From Nereida ignava (GTDB lineage Bacteria > Pseudomonadota > Alphaproteobacteria > Rhodobacterales > Rhodobacteraceae), in contig NZ_CVPC01000022.1 in NCBI RefSeq assembly GCF_001049735.1, forward strand, positions 1 through 64,000: DNA of 64,000 nucleotides, read 5' to 3'. A program made the position numbers and the translations under genes. Shown one piece after another: positions 17,303-27,131 of the stretch. The notes below the pieces were generated by a model. It had not been told where the DNA came from. It searched no databases and was given only the letters and a program-made list of their open reading frames with translations. The stretch's first letter is position 1; each line of letters starts with the position of its first letter.

Positions 17303-18232
17303 CTAAAAATCTGCAGGTGCGTAATAGTGCAGCTGCGCCCATGCATACCAATCATCCACAACCGTACCGGACAGAAGAATACCGATACCGCCAGTGATGC
17401 AGGTGAGCACCGCAAACCACCACGCCCAACGGTGGATACCTTCCATCGTCGCGTTGAAACCCATGGTCCAGCGCCAGAAAAGACCCGCACGTTCAGATGC
17501 AGTTCCGCGATCGGCGATCTGTTCCAATTCGCGATCACCACCGTAACGGGTCACAGCAAGGATGGTCGCGCCGTGCATCGCAAAGAGCAGGGTCGAGCCA
17601 TAAAGGAACACGATCGAAAGTGCGTGGAAAGGGTTATAGAACAGGTTTCCGTGCGTCACTGAGAAGTTCAGCGTCCAATCCAGGTGGCTAAAGATGCCGT
17701 AAGGCACAGCCTCAGACCAGCTTCCCATCAACACAGGACGGATCAGACCCAACACCAAGAACAACCAAATCGCTGCACCAAAGGCCCAGAAGACGTGTTT
17801 GCCCATCTTGTGTTGCTGCGCCAGAACATATGAGCGTGCCCACCATGTCATGACAGAGACCAGCAAGAAGAAACTGGCGATGATCCACATGCCTCCTTCG
17901 GCCAATGGCGCGAAGGACAGACCGTACTCAGGTGCAGGCGGCTCAAGCGAGAAGTAGAACAAATCACGCATGAACACGGCTGGGTTGTAGCCTGCTTGAG
18001 CCCAAAAGCTAAAGCCAACCATCAAGAACCAGATCGCGCCAGTTGCCATAGAGATCACACCGAGCGGGCCCAGATAGATCGGACCAAGCTGTGCGTTACC
18101 AAACCAACCTGCGAGCGTGGAAAACCCTACGGATTTTGTGCGCTCTTCTTGCATGTTGTTTTCGTTGTCCATGCCCCATTCAGGTGGGCCTTGAACCTGC
18201 ACTTGGGTGAAAATGTTTTGATACTCAGCCAT
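17303..18232 (-). CDS. pufM: Photosynthetic reaction centre M subunit
   Basis: This 309-residue integral membrane protein has five membrane helices and binds bacteriochlorophyll, bacteriopheophytin and quinone. Recognisable stretches are [37 protein letters not shown] (with a chlorophyll-ligand His) and [13 protein letters not shown] (with an iron-ligand His near the C-terminus). The start lies inside the end of pufL (8-base overlap) behind a GGGAGG site. It is the core of type-II photochemistry together with PufL and PuhA. Length is normal for the family. Confidence 0.97.
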   Translation of the reverse strand: MAEYQNIFTQVQVQGPPEWGMDNENNMQEERTKSVGFSTLAGWFGNAQLGPIYLGPLGVISMATGAIWFLMVGFSFWAQAGYNPAVFMRDLFYFSLEPPAPEYGLSFAPLAEGGMWIIASFFLLVSVMTWWARSYVLAQQHKMGKHVFWAFGAAIWLFLVLGLIRPVLMGSWSEAVPYGIFSHLDWTLNFSVTHGNLFYNPFHALSIVFLYGSTLLFAMHGATILAVTRYGGDRELEQIADRGTASERAGLFWRWTMGFNATMEGIHRWAWWFAVLTCITGGIGILLSGTVVDDWYAWAQLHYYAPADF

Positions 18233-19073
18233 TTACGCCTCCCTCAATGTCGGCCCAGAAGGGCAGCTCAACGTACCAGTACCACCACTCAGACCACGCA
18301 TCGAACCAGATGGTGCCGGAGATAACGATACAAACCGCCGACCAAAAACCAGCATTCAGTGCCAGCAACAGGCCCAAACGGTGGATGCCTAGCGGCCCAA
18401 TCGAATAGCCAATGAAATCGCGGAAGAACGTATCTTCATGATCAGGTGACAACATTTGCTCGCCCTTTTCAGGGTTGGCTGCTGACAAGATCAACGAACC
18501 GTGCAGCGCAAGCGCAAGCGTGGTTGTGAAGAAGAACGTAATCGCAATCATATGCGCCGGGTTGTAATGGAAGTTACCGTACGCGTAGCCGACGTTGTTA
18601 ACCCAATCGAGGTGGCTGAAAATCCCATAAGGGAAGCCGTGACCCCAAGCGCCCATAAGAACAGGACGGATTACAACAAGCGTTACATACGCCAAGATCG
18701 CCATGCCAAACGCAACAGGGACGTGATAGCCCATGCCAAGTTTGCGACAGATCTCTACCTCGCGCATTGCCCAACTGACAAACGCGCCAATCGCACAGAT
18801 CGTGATGATCTGCCAAAGGCCGCCCTCTGCCAGCGGTGCCATGCCAAGGCCCACTTCTAATTCAGGAGGCTCAATCGAAATGAGCCATGGGTTCCAAGTG
18901 TCACCCAGTGATGCGCCGTAAAAGATAAGGACTGTGCCGAGCAGCGCGAAAAACGCTCCGGTGACCCCGAAGAAGCCCACATAAAATGGACCAAACCAGA
19001 AGTCGAAGAGATCGCCGCCGATCAATGTCCCTCCGCGGACGCGGTATTTTTTCTCGAAGCTGAGCAATGCCAT
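18225..19073 (-). CDS. pufL: Photosynthetic reaction centre L subunit
   Basis: This 282-residue five-helix membrane protein starts with the family sequence [20 protein letters not shown]. Other landmarks are [20 protein letters not shown] with the ligand His, [20 protein letters not shown], and [14 protein letters not shown] with an iron-ligand His. It forms the L half of the heterodimer that carries out charge separation. A GGAG site precedes the ATG. The gene follows pufA after a stem-loop and overlaps pufM. Confidence 0.97.
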   Translation of the reverse strand: MALLSFEKKYRVRGGTLIGGDLFDFWFGPFYVGFFGVTGAFFALLGTVLIFYGASLGDTWNPWLISIEPPELEVGLGMAPLAEGGLWQIITICAIGAFVSWAMREVEICRKLGMGYHVPVAFGMAILAYVTLVVIRPVLMGAWGHGFPYGIFSHLDWVNNVGYAYGNFHYNPAHMIAITFFFTTTLALALHGSLILSAANPEKGEQMLSPDHEDTFFRDFIGYSIGPLGIHRLGLLLALNAGFWSAVCIVISGTIWFDAWSEWWYWYVELPFWADIEGGVNG

Positions 19074-19149
19074 CTTCTATCTCCGCATTAAGCGGCAGGG
19101 TGGCAGGCGCCACACGAGCCGTCTTTGTTAAACTTAGTTGGTGTATGCG

Positions 19150-19174
19150 GTGGGCGGGGTTCAGGCCCGCCCAC
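19150..19174 (-). other. pufA-pufL intercistronic stem-loop
   Basis: GTGGGCGGG and CCCGCCCAC form a perfect 9-bp, GC-rich stem with a 7-base loop, 23 bases after the pufA stop. Hairpins at this position are known in Rhodobacter to protect the pufBA part of the message and so raise LH1 over reaction-centre levels. The lack of a T tract argues against simple termination. Confidence 0.8.
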
Positions 19175-19197
19175 AGCGTTTGCTTAGGTCGGTGCGA

Positions 19198-19362
19198 TTA
19201 GCCCAGGCCATTCTTCGCAGCAGCGATTTCAAACCAGTTGAAACCGTCGGTGCTCAGAAGAACCATGTGGATCATTGCTGCCAACAAGAACAGGAAAACG
19301 CCTTGTGCAACAAACACGCGACGCGGATCAAAGATCATCCAAATTTTGTAGAACTTAGCCAT
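19198..19362 (-). CDS. pufA: LH1 antenna alpha polypeptide
   Basis: This 54-residue antenna protein reads [20 protein letters not shown] and then a single hydrophobic helix. The bacteriochlorophyll-binding His is in [18 protein letters not shown]. It pairs with PufB to form the light-harvesting 1 ring around the reaction centre in the inner membrane. It starts 14 bases behind the pufB stop with an AGGAGCG site. Length and motifs are typical. Confidence 0.96.
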   Translation of the reverse strand: MAKFYKIWMIFDPRRVFVAQGVFLFLLAAMIHMVLLSTDGFNWFEIAAAKNGLG

Positions 19363-19376
19363 CTATCAATCGCTCC

Positions 19377-19517
19377 TTAGAACCATGGAAACTGAATGAA
19401 CGTGGCAATGTGCGCGACAACTGCAACTGCAACAAACAGCCAAAGGCCGCTCATGTACACCGAGTGAAGCTCTTGAGCCTGCTCATCCGTGAGCCCAGTA
19501 AAGGACAGGTCAGCCAT
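19377..19517 (-). CDS. pufB: LH1 antenna beta polypeptide
   Basis: This 46-residue antenna protein has a polar N-terminus ([20 protein letters not shown]), one membrane helix ([20 protein letters not shown]) with the bacteriochlorophyll-ligand His, and the usual aromatic end PWF. It assembles with PufA into LH1. A strong GGAGGAATAT site precedes the ATG. The gene lies after a 210-base leader downstream of pufQ. Confidence 0.96.
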   Translation of the reverse strand: MADLSFTGLTDEQAQELHSVYMSGLWLFVAVAVVAHIATFIQFPWF

Positions 19518-19727
19518 AGGATATTCCTCCATAACTGATGCCGCGCATCCCCCGCGGCAGGGTTACGACAGGGGCTCATCCCCTGCCACAATCCGTCACC
19601 CCGGGGGCGGGATAACGAACCTCGTGAAGAACCCTTCCACAGTCCTTCCCCCAACGACCCGGCGAATGCCGTTGAGAAAACTTGGTATGGCAAACAGGCT
19701 GGCTGGCCTGCGTGCCGGACCCGGCCC
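19518..19727 (-). promoter_or_regulatory. pufQ-pufB spacer with two hairpins
   Basis: This 210-base non-coding spacer separates pufQ from pufB. Two perfect hairpins lie near its downstream end: TGCCGCG/CGCGGCA at 19539-19559 and CAGGGG/CCCCTG at 19569-19585. They would sit at the 5' end of the pufBA message and may stabilise it or mark processing sites. I see no TGT-N12-ACA repressor site here. Confidence 0.5.
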
Positions 19728-19949
19728 TTAGGCCGAGAAAATCATAGGCGTCATGATACGCGCCTGTGACCACGCGCGGGCAAATGGCCCTTTGCGCTGA
19801 AAACTTTTTGACTTGAGGCTGGCAAGCGCCCAACTCAGACATGCCAGCGGCAATGTCGCCAGCAAAATGACCGCGAAATAAACGGCGAACTCGGTCTGGT
19901 TAGACTTTGTTTTTGCCGCGCGCGGTGGGTTTGATGTCATGTCCGTCAT
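19728..19949 (-). CDS. pufQ: PufQ, pigment assembly protein
   Basis: This 73-residue protein has one membrane helix ([20 protein letters not shown]) followed by a basic segment ([18 protein letters not shown]), the PufQ pattern. PufQ is needed for normal bacteriochlorophyll formation or delivery. Its start overlaps the bchZ stop by four bases, placing it between the bch and puf parts of the superoperon. Confidence 0.9.
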   Translation of the reverse strand: MTDMTSNPPRAAKTKSNQTEFAVYFAVILLATLPLACLSWALASLKSKSFQRKGPFARAWSQARIMTPMIFSA

Positions 19950-21424
19950 GCAGACTCTCCTTGTTGTGCTTGGCGCTGCTGTGGCGCCAGAGCTTCAACC
20001 GTCGCTGTGCTAACGGTGTCGTGTCCCGCATCGAGCGCTGATTTCTCAGCTGCATCGCGCAGTGTTTTGGCCGCTGAAATGCGGGTCAAAATGGGGTGTG
20101 TCGCAACGATCCGGTCAAGAGCGGCCTGAGCTTCAGGCTCCCATGGGAGATCGCGACGCAAAGAAGTTGGCGTGGCCTCTGCTGCGTCCATCTCTGTGCC
20201 AAGTGGCAGAATATGGAACAGCGCATCAAACAGCCCGTTGCAGACTTCTTGCAAAAGATACGTAGCGCCCGCGTAGCCCATAAAGGGTGTGCCCGTTGCA
20301 CGGCGAATAGCAGCACCTGGAAAGCTGGCTGGTATGAATGATGGCGCAGGACCGTGCCCTGATTTCAGCTCGGCAAGATACATCTTCTCGTTGATGCTGC
20401 CTAAAACGATCAGGGGCCGCTTCTGGCCCATCATCGCACGAACTTCGTCATTGTTGGTTTTCTTACCTGCAGTCCGCGCAACAGCAAAAGCGCAAGGCAA
20501 GCCAAGATCGCTTTCAAGGAAATGACGAATGCCGCGGGCATAGGTTTCATTTGCTACAATCGCAAAGCTGGCTGTCGCAAAGAAATCTTGCGTCACAGAA
20601 CGCCACAAATCCCAAACAGGTTTGATCGTCGAATGCTTTTCACGCTCAATGAACGGCTCTGGATCAAGGTCCAGAAGTTCACCCAAAGACCGCAGAAATT
20701 TCGTTGTGCTGTCGATGCCAACGGGTGCCTGCAGATAGGGCTTACCCAAGACTTCGCACAAGCCGCGGCCAAACTCGCGGTACATGCAGACGTTTACATC
20801 TGCATTCACCAAATCACGCATCTCGGCAACATGCGCCCCGAGCGGCATCACCATGTTTACCTCTGCACCGATGCCCTCAACAAGGCGGCGAATTTCGGCA
20901 AGATCAGATGGCATATTGAACGTGCCATACATCGGACCCAAAATATTCACACGCGGGGCAGCGCCCTCTTCGCGCTTTTTCTCTTTGGGCATCCGACCTT
21001 TGGTCATGCCAAATTCAGTAAAGATCCACGTCATTGCACGGTCCGCTGCTTCCCATTGATCTTCATCAATCGTGCGCGGCAAAAAGCGTTGAATGTTTGT
21101 GCCCATAGGCGTGACACCGCCGCCGATCATCTCGGCGATAGAACCTGTGACAACAACGGCAGGCAATGCAGGATCAAGAGTGCCCCACGCACGCTTCATT
21201 GCACCTTCGGTACCGTCGCGGCCAAGTTCTTCTTCGCCCAAACCCGTCACCACAATTGGCAACTCATGGGGCGGCAGACCATCGGTATAATGCAATACTG
21301 AAGTTACCGGCAGGTTCTCACACCCGACAGGACCATCAATAACACACTGCAGGCCTTTGACTGCGCAGAACGCATAAATAGCGCCCCAGTAGCCCCCTGC
21401 TCTATCGTGGTCTTGGATCAGCAT
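19946..21424 (-). CDS. bchZ: Chlorophyllide a reductase subunit Z
   Basis: This 492-residue subunit belongs with BchY to the nitrogenase-like NB-type component of chlorophyllide a oxidoreductase. The complex reduces ring B to give the bacteriochlorin. It begins [20 protein letters not shown] with a cluster-ligand-type Cys, and [21 protein letters not shown] follows. The C-terminal third shows VNFE/BchB-like features. It shares its first base with the end of bchY and overlaps pufQ, so the whole block is translationally coupled. Confidence 0.96.
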   Translation of the reverse strand: MLIQDHDRAGGYWGAIYAFCAVKGLQCVIDGPVGCENLPVTSVLHYTDGLPPHELPIVVTGLGEEELGRDGTEGAMKRAWGTLDPALPAVVVTGSIAEMIGGGVTPMGTNIQRFLPRTIDEDQWEAADRAMTWIFTEFGMTKGRMPKEKKREEGAAPRVNILGPMYGTFNMPSDLAEIRRLVEGIGAEVNMVMPLGAHVAEMRDLVNADVNVCMYREFGRGLCEVLGKPYLQAPVGIDSTTKFLRSLGELLDLDPEPFIEREKHSTIKPVWDLWRSVTQDFFATASFAIVANETYARGIRHFLESDLGLPCAFAVARTAGKKTNNDEVRAMMGQKRPLIVLGSINEKMYLAELKSGHGPAPSFIPASFPGAAIRRATGTPFMGYAGATYLLQEVCNGLFDALFHILPLGTEMDAAEATPTSLRRDLPWEPEAQAALDRIVATHPILTRISAAKTLRDAAEKSALDAGHDTVSTATVEALAPQQRQAQQGESA

Positions 21425-22989
21425 TACACCATCTCCGCCGCTTTTGCGGCCTTAGCGGCGCGTTCAATTTTCTTAGCGTTCAGTGCGCGGAAGTCTTCGC
21501 GCACATTCGGCTTGCCTTCCCAGACACCCGCAGTGTCCCCGTGACCAACGCCTTCAAAGAATGCACGCATGTGATCCATACGGGACTTGTTGCCCATGGC
21601 GGCGGTCACAACATCTTGCAGTGACCCAGCACCCGCTGGCCCCATCAAGGGCCGTGCAGAAATAAGGTTGGTAAAGTACAAAGACGGAATACCCAGTTCT
21701 TTGCCTTTTTGAACAACAGGCGTTGTACCGATTGCCAAATCAGGTTTGATCGCTTCCATTGCGGCGCAATCATCTTCAAGGCTCGCGCGGAATTTGACAG
21801 TCGCACCTTTGGCTGCAAGCCATTCTGCATCTGCTTTGTTCCAAGCGGTTTTTGGACAAGCCGTGCCAACGTAGGGCACTTCAGCGCCGCTCTCGATGAG
21901 CAGACGCGCGACCAACAACTCGGAACCCTCATAGCCCGAAACGTTGATAACACCTTTGATCTGCTTTTCGGAAAGGGCCGCTTTAATCGCTGGCAAAAAC
22001 GCATTCTGGGAAGCTGCGACCTGATCCTTTGAAAGACCAAACGCATCACCAATACCTGCAAGCCAATCAGCAGTACCATCAAGACCAACGGGCGCAGAAC
22101 CCACGACCGGACGGCCAGCCGCCTCAAATTCACGCACAGCTGACGTATAAAACGGGTGGATCGCAGCAACCGCGCCACAATCAAGGGCTGCGTAAAGCTC
22201 GCGCCATTCACGGCATGGCACCACAGGGCCAGCCGCCAGACCCATCGGCGCAAGCATCGCGCCAATCATCATTGGATCCGCAGGGAACATTTCACCCAAC
22301 AAGCTCACGGTAGGGCGATCATTCTTACCACCCTTCGGCGCAGGCACAGGACCCGCAGCAACTTCTTGGCGTGCATAATTAAGCATCGCACCCGCCAAGA
22401 CATCTTTTGCTTCTGCGTGGGTGGGAATACCGAAACCAGGCACATCAATACCGATGATACGCACACCGTTGATCTCGTCTGGTAACAACCGCAGAGGCAC
22501 ACCGGATGCGGTTGGCACACATAGGTTCGTTACAACAATCGCATCATACTGATCCGGATCTGCCAATTCATGAACACTCTCACGAATGTCCTCAAACAGC
22601 TTACCAGTGACCAAAGTCTCGGAACTAAATGGCACATATCCAACAGAGCGGCGGGCACCGTAAAAGTGGCTCACAAAGGTCAGGCCGTACACACAACACG
22701 CGGAACCTGACAGAACGGTCGCTGTGCGGCGCATACGCAAACCAACACGCATTGATCCAAATGCAGGGCACATCGATTGCGGTTTATCATGCGGTCCAAC
22801 AGGGTAATCGGCCGCAAACTTTTCAAGTAACTCAGAGTTACCCGCAGCTTTCGCAGCCTCAGCCATTGTGCTGCCTGAATGACACCCAAGCGCATCGCCC
22901 ACGGGTGGCACATCGGCACCAGCAGAACGGCCCTCGCCCACTGTCACCTCAGCTTGCGCTGCTGCGTCATATGTGACCTCACCACTCAT
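21424..22989 (-). CDS. bchY: Chlorophyllide a reductase subunit Y
   Basis: This 521-residue nitrogenase-like subunit pairs with BchZ as the catalytic half of chlorophyllide a oxidoreductase. Typical regions are [39 protein letters not shown] and [20 protein letters not shown], with conserved cysteines that hold the Fe-S cluster. It lies 27 bases behind bchX. The length is usual for the family. Confidence 0.96.
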   Translation of the reverse strand: MSGEVTYDAAAQAEVTVGEGRSAGADVPPVGDALGCHSGSTMAEAAKAAGNSELLEKFAADYPVGPHDKPQSMCPAFGSMRVGLRMRRTATVLSGSACCVYGLTFVSHFYGARRSVGYVPFSSETLVTGKLFEDIRESVHELADPDQYDAIVVTNLCVPTASGVPLRLLPDEINGVRIIGIDVPGFGIPTHAEAKDVLAGAMLNYARQEVAAGPVPAPKGGKNDRPTVSLLGEMFPADPMMIGAMLAPMGLAAGPVVPCREWRELYAALDCGAVAAIHPFYTSAVREFEAAGRPVVGSAPVGLDGTADWLAGIGDAFGLSKDQVAASQNAFLPAIKAALSEKQIKGVINVSGYEGSELLVARLLIESGAEVPYVGTACPKTAWNKADAEWLAAKGATVKFRASLEDDCAAMEAIKPDLAIGTTPVVQKGKELGIPSLYFTNLISARPLMGPAGAGSLQDVVTAAMGNKSRMDHMRAFFEGVGHGDTAGVWEGKPNVREDFRALNAKKIERAAKAAKAAEMV

Positions 22990-23016
22990 TGAGCGCTGTC
23001 CATATTTTGGCGACGA

Positions 23017-24018
23017 TCAAACATCGTCATAAACCACTTCAAGGCTGACTTTCGTACCAGCGTGCTTGCCGCGCATGTCTTCATCAGTTGCAGGCTCAAG
23101 CACTACATCACCGCCGGTTTCGGAGGCGTCAAACAGACCCAACAACCCATCTTGGTCAAGCGGCGCTGGACGTACAGGTGGTGCAGTCGCAACTGCATCA
23201 CCAAGACCTGCAAACAAATCACCCCATTGGGATTTCGACGTGCCAACAATTTGGTAGTTTGCCGATTTCTTACGCAGATCATCGTCTTGCGGAATGGCCG
23301 CAAGCACAGGAATATCTACAGCCTCAGCAAATGCTGCTGCTTCGCCCGTGCCGTCATCTTTGTTGATAACGAGGCCTGCGACACCGACGTTGCCGCCAAG
23401 CTTGCGGAAGTATTCAACCGCAGAGCAAACGTTGTTCGCCACATAAAGTGACTGCAAATCATTAGACGCAACAAGGATAACTTTCTGAGCCATGTCGCGG
23501 GCAATTGGCAAACCGAAGCCACCACAAACAACGTCGCCCAAGAAATCTAACAAGACATAATCAAAGTCCCAGTCGTGAAAGCCTAGCTTTTCCAACAACT
23601 CAAACCCGTGGATAATCCCGCGACCACCACACCCACGGCCAACTTCAGGGCCGCCAAGTTCCATCGCAAAAACACCGCCACGCTTAAAGCAAACATCACC
23701 GATTTTTACTTCTTCGCCAGCCAGCTTTTTCTTTGTGGAAGTCTCAATAATCGTTGGGCACGCTTTGCCACCAAAAAGTAGGGACGTCGTATCAGACTTT
23801 GGATCACAGCCAATTAACAGAACGCGCTTGCCTTGCTCGGCCATCATGTGGCTGAGGTTAGCAAGTGTGAAGGATTTACCGATACCGCCCTTGCCGTAGA
23901 TCGCAATGATCTGCGTTTTACTTGTAGGCTCTTCAGCAATGATATCCGCCAGATCCTCGTGTGCTTCGTCACGCAAACGCTGGTCGAAATCTTTTAGGTT
24001 CGGCACTTCGTCTTTCAT
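23017..24018 (-). CDS. bchX: Chlorophyllide a reductase iron protein (BchX)
   Basis: This 333-residue NifH-like ATPase delivers electrons to BchYZ. The P-loop is [20 protein letters not shown]. The two cysteines that hold the bridging 4Fe-4S cluster are in [10 protein letters not shown] and [11 protein letters not shown] start it at [11 protein letters not shown], which overlaps the bchC stop (ATGA), rather than 36 bases upstream. The C-terminus has an acidic tail of about 50 residues not seen in BchL. Confidence 0.96.
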   Translation of the reverse strand: MKDEVPNLKDFDQRLRDEAHEDLADIIAEEPTSKTQIIAIYGKGGIGKSFTLANLSHMMAEQGKRVLLIGCDPKSDTTSLLFGGKACPTIIETSTKKKLAGEEVKIGDVCFKRGGVFAMELGGPEVGRGCGGRGIIHGFELLEKLGFHDWDFDYVLLDFLGDVVCGGFGLPIARDMAQKVILVASNDLQSLYVANNVCSAVEYFRKLGGNVGVAGLVINKDDGTGEAAAFAEAVDIPVLAAIPQDDDLRKKSANYQIVGTSKSQWGDLFAGLGDAVATAPPVRPAPLDQDGLLGLFDASETGGDVVLEPATDEDMRGKHAGTKVSLEVVYDDV

Positions 24019-24956
24019 GCTGCTGCACTCCAGTTGAGGATCATTTTCAAACAAGAAGGATCCGTGAAAGCTTGTTCATACGCATCAGTCGCCTCAGCGG
24101 CCGTGCGTTCGTGGGTAATCAGTCCGTCCAAAGACAGCGCGCCACTTTCAACAAGTGCACGCGTGGCCATCAGATCATCTGCGTTCCATTCTGCTGCGAT
24201 CCGCAAACGCGCCTCCTTCATGAAAGCGGGCGGAAATGCGAAAGAGAGCGGGTCTTGGTAAAATCCAGCGAGCACGATCTCGCCACCACGGGAAATACGA
24301 CCGATCAAATCATTGATCAGATCAGCGTGACCTGACGCGTCATAAATGGCGCGGTAATCTTTGCGGGCGTCAGCATCTGGATGCACCACCTGATAGCCTT
24401 GGGCACCCGCCATACGGTCGGGATCAATTTCCCAAACAGTTGGCGCTGGACCACCCGCAGCTACCGTAAGGCGTGCAAGAAGTCGGCCTAAAGTGCCGTG
24501 ACCAACAATCAAATCGGGCAATGCTTTATCAACACCTGCCATCGCGTGACGCGCTGTTGCCGCCAATGCCAGTAAAGCACCCTGCGCACCAAATCCGCGA
24601 TCAATACGGGTTACCCGTGAGGCGTCGCTAACAAGAATTTCAGCAGAGCCACCAAACAGGCCAAATGCATCTTCATAACAGTTAGCACCGGGAACAAAGA
24701 CGTGCTCACCAACACTATAGCCTGAGTTAGAGCCTGCTTCGACAACTTCGCCGGCGGCCTCATATCCGGGAACAAGCGGGTATCCCATACCGGGGAATGG
24801 GGGCATCGCACCGGACCAGAACAGCTTTTCGGTACCCGTGGAAATGCCCGAGTGAGCAACCTGCACCACAACGTCATTCGCTGCCGGCGCTTTAAGCGCG
24901 ACTTTGGCAAGCCCAAGGTCCTTTGGACCTTTCAATATGACTGCGGATGCTTCCAC
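24015..24956 (-). CDS. bchC: 3-hydroxyethyl bacteriochlorophyllide a dehydrogenase
   Basis: This 313-residue medium-chain dehydrogenase-like enzyme oxidises the 3-hydroxyethyl group to acetyl, a late bacteriochlorophyllide step. Visible features are the N-terminal GroES-like fold ([34 protein letters not shown]) and a Rossmann region around [15 protein letters not shown]. It lacks the usual full zinc-ligand set of alcohol dehydrogenases, as BchC proteins do. It is the first gene after a 128-base control region with three PpsR-type sites and a sigma-70-like promoter. It overlaps bchX. Confidence 0.94.
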   Translation of the reverse strand: MEASAVILKGPKDLGLAKVALKAPAANDVVVQVAHSGISTGTEKLFWSGAMPPFPGMGYPLVPGYEAAGEVVEAGSNSGYSVGEHVFVPGANCYEDAFGLFGGSAEILVSDASRVTRIDRGFGAQGALLALAATARHAMAGVDKALPDLIVGHGTLGRLLARLTVAAGGPAPTVWEIDPDRMAGAQGYQVVHPDADARKDYRAIYDASGHADLINDLIGRISRGGEIVLAGFYQDPLSFAFPPAFMKEARLRIAAEWNADDLMATRALVESGALSLDGLITHERTAAEATDAYEQAFTDPSCLKMILNWSAAA

Positions 24957-25021
24957 GTTTCCTCCCTCATCTACGTATTTGCATGTGTGAAGAAAGACTC
25001 AGCACAGCGTTACGCTTAGTT

Positions 25022-25039
25022 TGTCATTCTAAACTGACA
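25022..25039. promoter_or_regulatory. PpsR-type site 1 upstream of bchC (covers -10)
   Basis: The sequence is TGTC-N10-GACA, an exact match to the TGT-N12-ACA palindrome bound by PpsR/CrtJ. It contains the reverse complement of the -10 hexamer of the bchC promoter, so a bound repressor would block polymerase. Confidence 0.85.
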
Positions 25040-25053
25040 CACCAATGTGTCAA
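25026..25053 (-). promoter_or_regulatory. Sigma-70-type promoter for bchCXYZ
   Basis: On the minus strand TTGACA (25048-25053) is followed after 16 bases by TAGAAT (25026-25031), close to consensus. It points towards bchC, whose ATG is about 70 bases downstream. Each hexamer lies in a different PpsR-type site. Confidence 0.7.
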
Positions 25054-25065
25054 TTAAATTAGACA
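25048..25065. promoter_or_regulatory. PpsR-type site 2 upstream of bchC (covers -35)
   Basis: This is a second TGTC-N10-GACA palindrome with its centre 26 bp from site 1. Its left half is the reverse complement of the -35 hexamer. Paired sites near this spacing favour cooperative binding by PpsR tetramers. Confidence 0.85.
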
Positions 25066-25082
25066 GTTTTCTGAAATTCTCT

Positions 25083-25100
25083 TGTCAACGAGGTCTGACA
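25083..25100. promoter_or_regulatory. PpsR-type site 3 at the crtF stop codon
   Basis: This third TGTC-N10-GACA palindrome overlaps the last codon and stop of crtF, with its centre 35 bp from site 2. It fits the motif fully, but part of it is constrained by coding, so function is less certain. Confidence 0.55.
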
Positions 25101-26170
25101 GCCTCGACAACGCTGGTCACAAAAGGCCGCGGCGCGCGCGGGATGCGAACACCCTCAAAGCCAGCATCCGTACAAAGTTGAGCGATTTCCTCAGCAGATC
25201 GCGCGCGGCCCGTCTGCATGGCCATGCAGTAAAACGCAAAATATGCATTTCCTGGGCCGTGCGGGACCACACCACCCGTCATAGGTTCTGAGATGATAAG
25301 GCGCCCACCAGCTGGCAAAGCAGTGTAAGCTTTGGCCAACAAATCACGCACTGTCTCATCACTGTGATCATAAAGAACTCGGATCAGAGAAATTGCATCG
25401 GCACCTTCGGGCAGCGAGTCGGTCTTGAAACTACCCGATGTCAGCTCAACACCGTCTCCCAAACGCGTATGCGCCTGAGGGGCCACATCTGGTAAATCAA
25501 ACAGGCGCAAAGACAGCTTAGGAGCGGCCTTTTGCACGGCAGACAAAAAGGCCCCTGATCCACCGCCCACATCCATCAAGCGCGTGACCCCGCCAAGATT
25601 AATCATGCGCAGCGTATCTTCCGCGACCAAACCCTGACTATCAGCCATGAGGTCGGAATACGTTTTGGCCTGCTCTGCTGGCATTTCACCGCCAAATACG
25701 TAAGGCCAAAAATTTGCCAATTCCGTCTCTGTTTCACCGCGAAGCAAAGCAACGGGGTCTGTCAGGTCTCGGTAAAACACATCATGATGGCGGATCATCG
25801 CCTCAAGGCCTGGCACCCCAATAAGAGCTGCACCACGACGCGCCAGCTCATACGCGCCCTTGCGCTTTTGAACTAACTTTAGAGCCTGTGCTGCCTGTAA
25901 CAGCGCCTCCATTTTGCGTTCTTCAATGCCGTGCATTGCCCCCAACGCGCGCGATGATCGGGGCGCTGCCTTTAAGGTTTGAGGAATATCGAGGGTTACC
26001 AAGGCATACAAAACCTGACTGTAGACAAACCCTGATACCAGATCGAAAAGCGCCTCACCCTCACGGCGCGCCACAGCCCGCGTAAAAGGAAAACGCGCAG
26101 CCCACTTTTGAAAACCACGGCTCGCAATAAGGCGGGTGGTCCAACGTGTCTTCAATACAGCTTCCGTCAT
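25085..26170 (-). CDS. crtF: Demethylspheroidene O-methyltransferase
   Basis: This 361-residue SAM-dependent methyltransferase methylates the C-1 hydroxyl of carotenoids in the spheroidene pathway. The SAM-binding motif is [15 protein letters not shown], with the O-methyltransferase regions [11 protein letters not shown] and [11 protein letters not shown] downstream. The ATG follows the crtE stop directly. The gene ends inside the bchC control region, so crtEF transcripts may run on into bchC, as in Rhodobacter superoperons. Confidence 0.93.
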   Translation of the reverse strand: MTEAVLKTRWTTRLIASRGFQKWAARFPFTRAVARREGEALFDLVSGFVYSQVLYALVTLDIPQTLKAAPRSSRALGAMHGIEERKMEALLQAAQALKLVQKRKGAYELARRGAALIGVPGLEAMIRHHDVFYRDLTDPVALLRGETETELANFWPYVFGGEMPAEQAKTYSDLMADSQGLVAEDTLRMINLGGVTRLMDVGGGSGAFLSAVQKAAPKLSLRLFDLPDVAPQAHTRLGDGVELTSGSFKTDSLPEGADAISLIRVLYDHSDETVRDLLAKAYTALPAGGRLIISEPMTGGVVPHGPGNAYFAFYCMAMQTGRARSAEEIAQLCTDAGFEGVRIPRAPRPFVTSVVEAVRPR

Positions 26171-27037
26171 TTATTCGCCAGGAACCGGCGCAACGGGCGT
26201 AAGTTTCTGCGCTGTCATCTGCACCATCTTGGCGAGCGACGCTTCGCCCGGGCAGGACGGAATAGACGCAATTGCACCGCCCAAAATATCCTTAAGGCGC
26301 GTCACAGCACCTTGCACTCCAAGCTCTGTGACCGCATTGGGCCGTGCGTTCAATTCATCCTGGCCAGCGGGCTTACCAAGTGTTTCTGCATCATAAAGCG
26401 CGTCGCGCAAATCATCAGCGACTTGAAACGCCTCACCAATCCGTGCGCCCAATTCAAACCATGGCTCAGCCTCTTGGCCAGCCGCAACAGCGCCCATCTG
26501 GGTTGCCGCGATGAATAACGCACCAGTCTTGGCTTGATGGTATGCAGACAAGTTCACATCTGTTTCGCTTTCCCAGCCCTGCCCTGCGCAAATGCCATAA
26601 GGACTGCCAGTTCGGGTCGACAAAATCTTCACCAACTCAAGCGCCCGCGCAGGATCTTCAACGCCAGCGCGCGCCAAAACATCAAACGCCAGTACAATCA
26701 GACTATCGCCAGTGAGCACTGCAAGCGGCTCAGAATAGGCCAAATGGACAGTCTTTTTGCCGCGGCGCGTATCTGCATTGTCAAAACACGGAAGATCATC
26801 ATGCACCAGTGACGCGCAGTGAACCAACTCAAGTGCCGCCGCAGCAGCGTCTGTCATCCCGGGACGATCATCGCCGCATGCCAAAGCAACAGACGTAAGG
26901 ATCGTCGGGCGTATCCGCGCGCCCCCTGGCGTAACACCGTATCGAAGCGCCGAGGCCAGCTTAGGCGGCGCAGGCCGCGCCTCACCTATCTGAATGGCTG
27001 CGTTAATCGCGCTCTCTATTCGGCTCGACAATGGCAT
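26171..27037 (-). CDS. crtE: Geranylgeranyl diphosphate synthase
   Basis: This 288-residue prenyl synthase makes the C20 precursor for both carotenoids and the chlorophyll tail. The first aspartate-rich motif is LVHDDLPCFDNADTRRGK and the second is QVADDLRDALYD. A GGAGCG site precedes the ATG. Its leader of about 95 bases, shared with divergent crtD, contains a PpsR-type site and a separate inverted repeat. Confidence 0.94.
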   Translation of the reverse strand: MPLSSRIESAINAAIQIGEARPAPPKLASALRYGVTPGGARIRPTILTSVALACGDDRPGMTDAAAAALELVHCASLVHDDLPCFDNADTRRGKKTVHLAYSEPLAVLTGDSLIVLAFDVLARAGVEDPARALELVKILSTRTGSPYGICAGQGWESETDVNLSAYHQAKTGALFIAATQMGAVAAGQEAEPWFELGARIGEAFQVADDLRDALYDAETLGKPAGQDELNARPNAVTELGVQGAVTRLKDILGGAIASIPSCPGEASLAKMVQMTAQKLTPVAPVPGE

Positions 27038-27050
27038 GGTCCGCTCCTTT

Positions 27051-27080
27051 AGATGGCAATGTGTAAACTATAGCCATCTT
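27051..27080. promoter_or_regulatory. Inverted repeat in the crtE leader, with a 14-bp direct repeat
   Basis: AGATGGC (27051-27057) and GCCATCT (27074-27080) are exact inverted repeats around a 16-base spacer. In addition TGTGTAAACTATAG occurs twice, at 27061-27074 and 27086-27099. The second copy belongs to the PpsR-type site; the first lacks an ACA half at the right distance. The role of the dyad is unknown. Confidence 0.45.
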
Positions 27081-27083
27081 ACA

Positions 27084-27109
27084 ATGTGTAAACTATAGTG
27101 GACACATTA
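27084..27109. promoter_or_regulatory. PpsR-type site between crtE and crtD
   Basis: AATGTGT-N12-ACACATT is a 7-bp-arm palindrome with the TGT-N12-ACA core at 27088-27105. It lies in the divergent region, 22 bases before the crtD ATG, and could control both directions. Confidence 0.8.
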
Positions 27110-27131
27110 GTGAGCGCGAGTCAACGAAACC

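Noticed and set aside
20522-21301. 259-codon open frame on the plus strand
   Set aside because: It is antisense to bchZ, its product resembles no family, and the bchZ frame is clearly the coding one.
27061-27080. A possible second PpsR site in the crtE leader
   Set aside because: The TGT at 27063-27065 is followed 12 bases later by TCT, not ACA, so it does not meet the motif.
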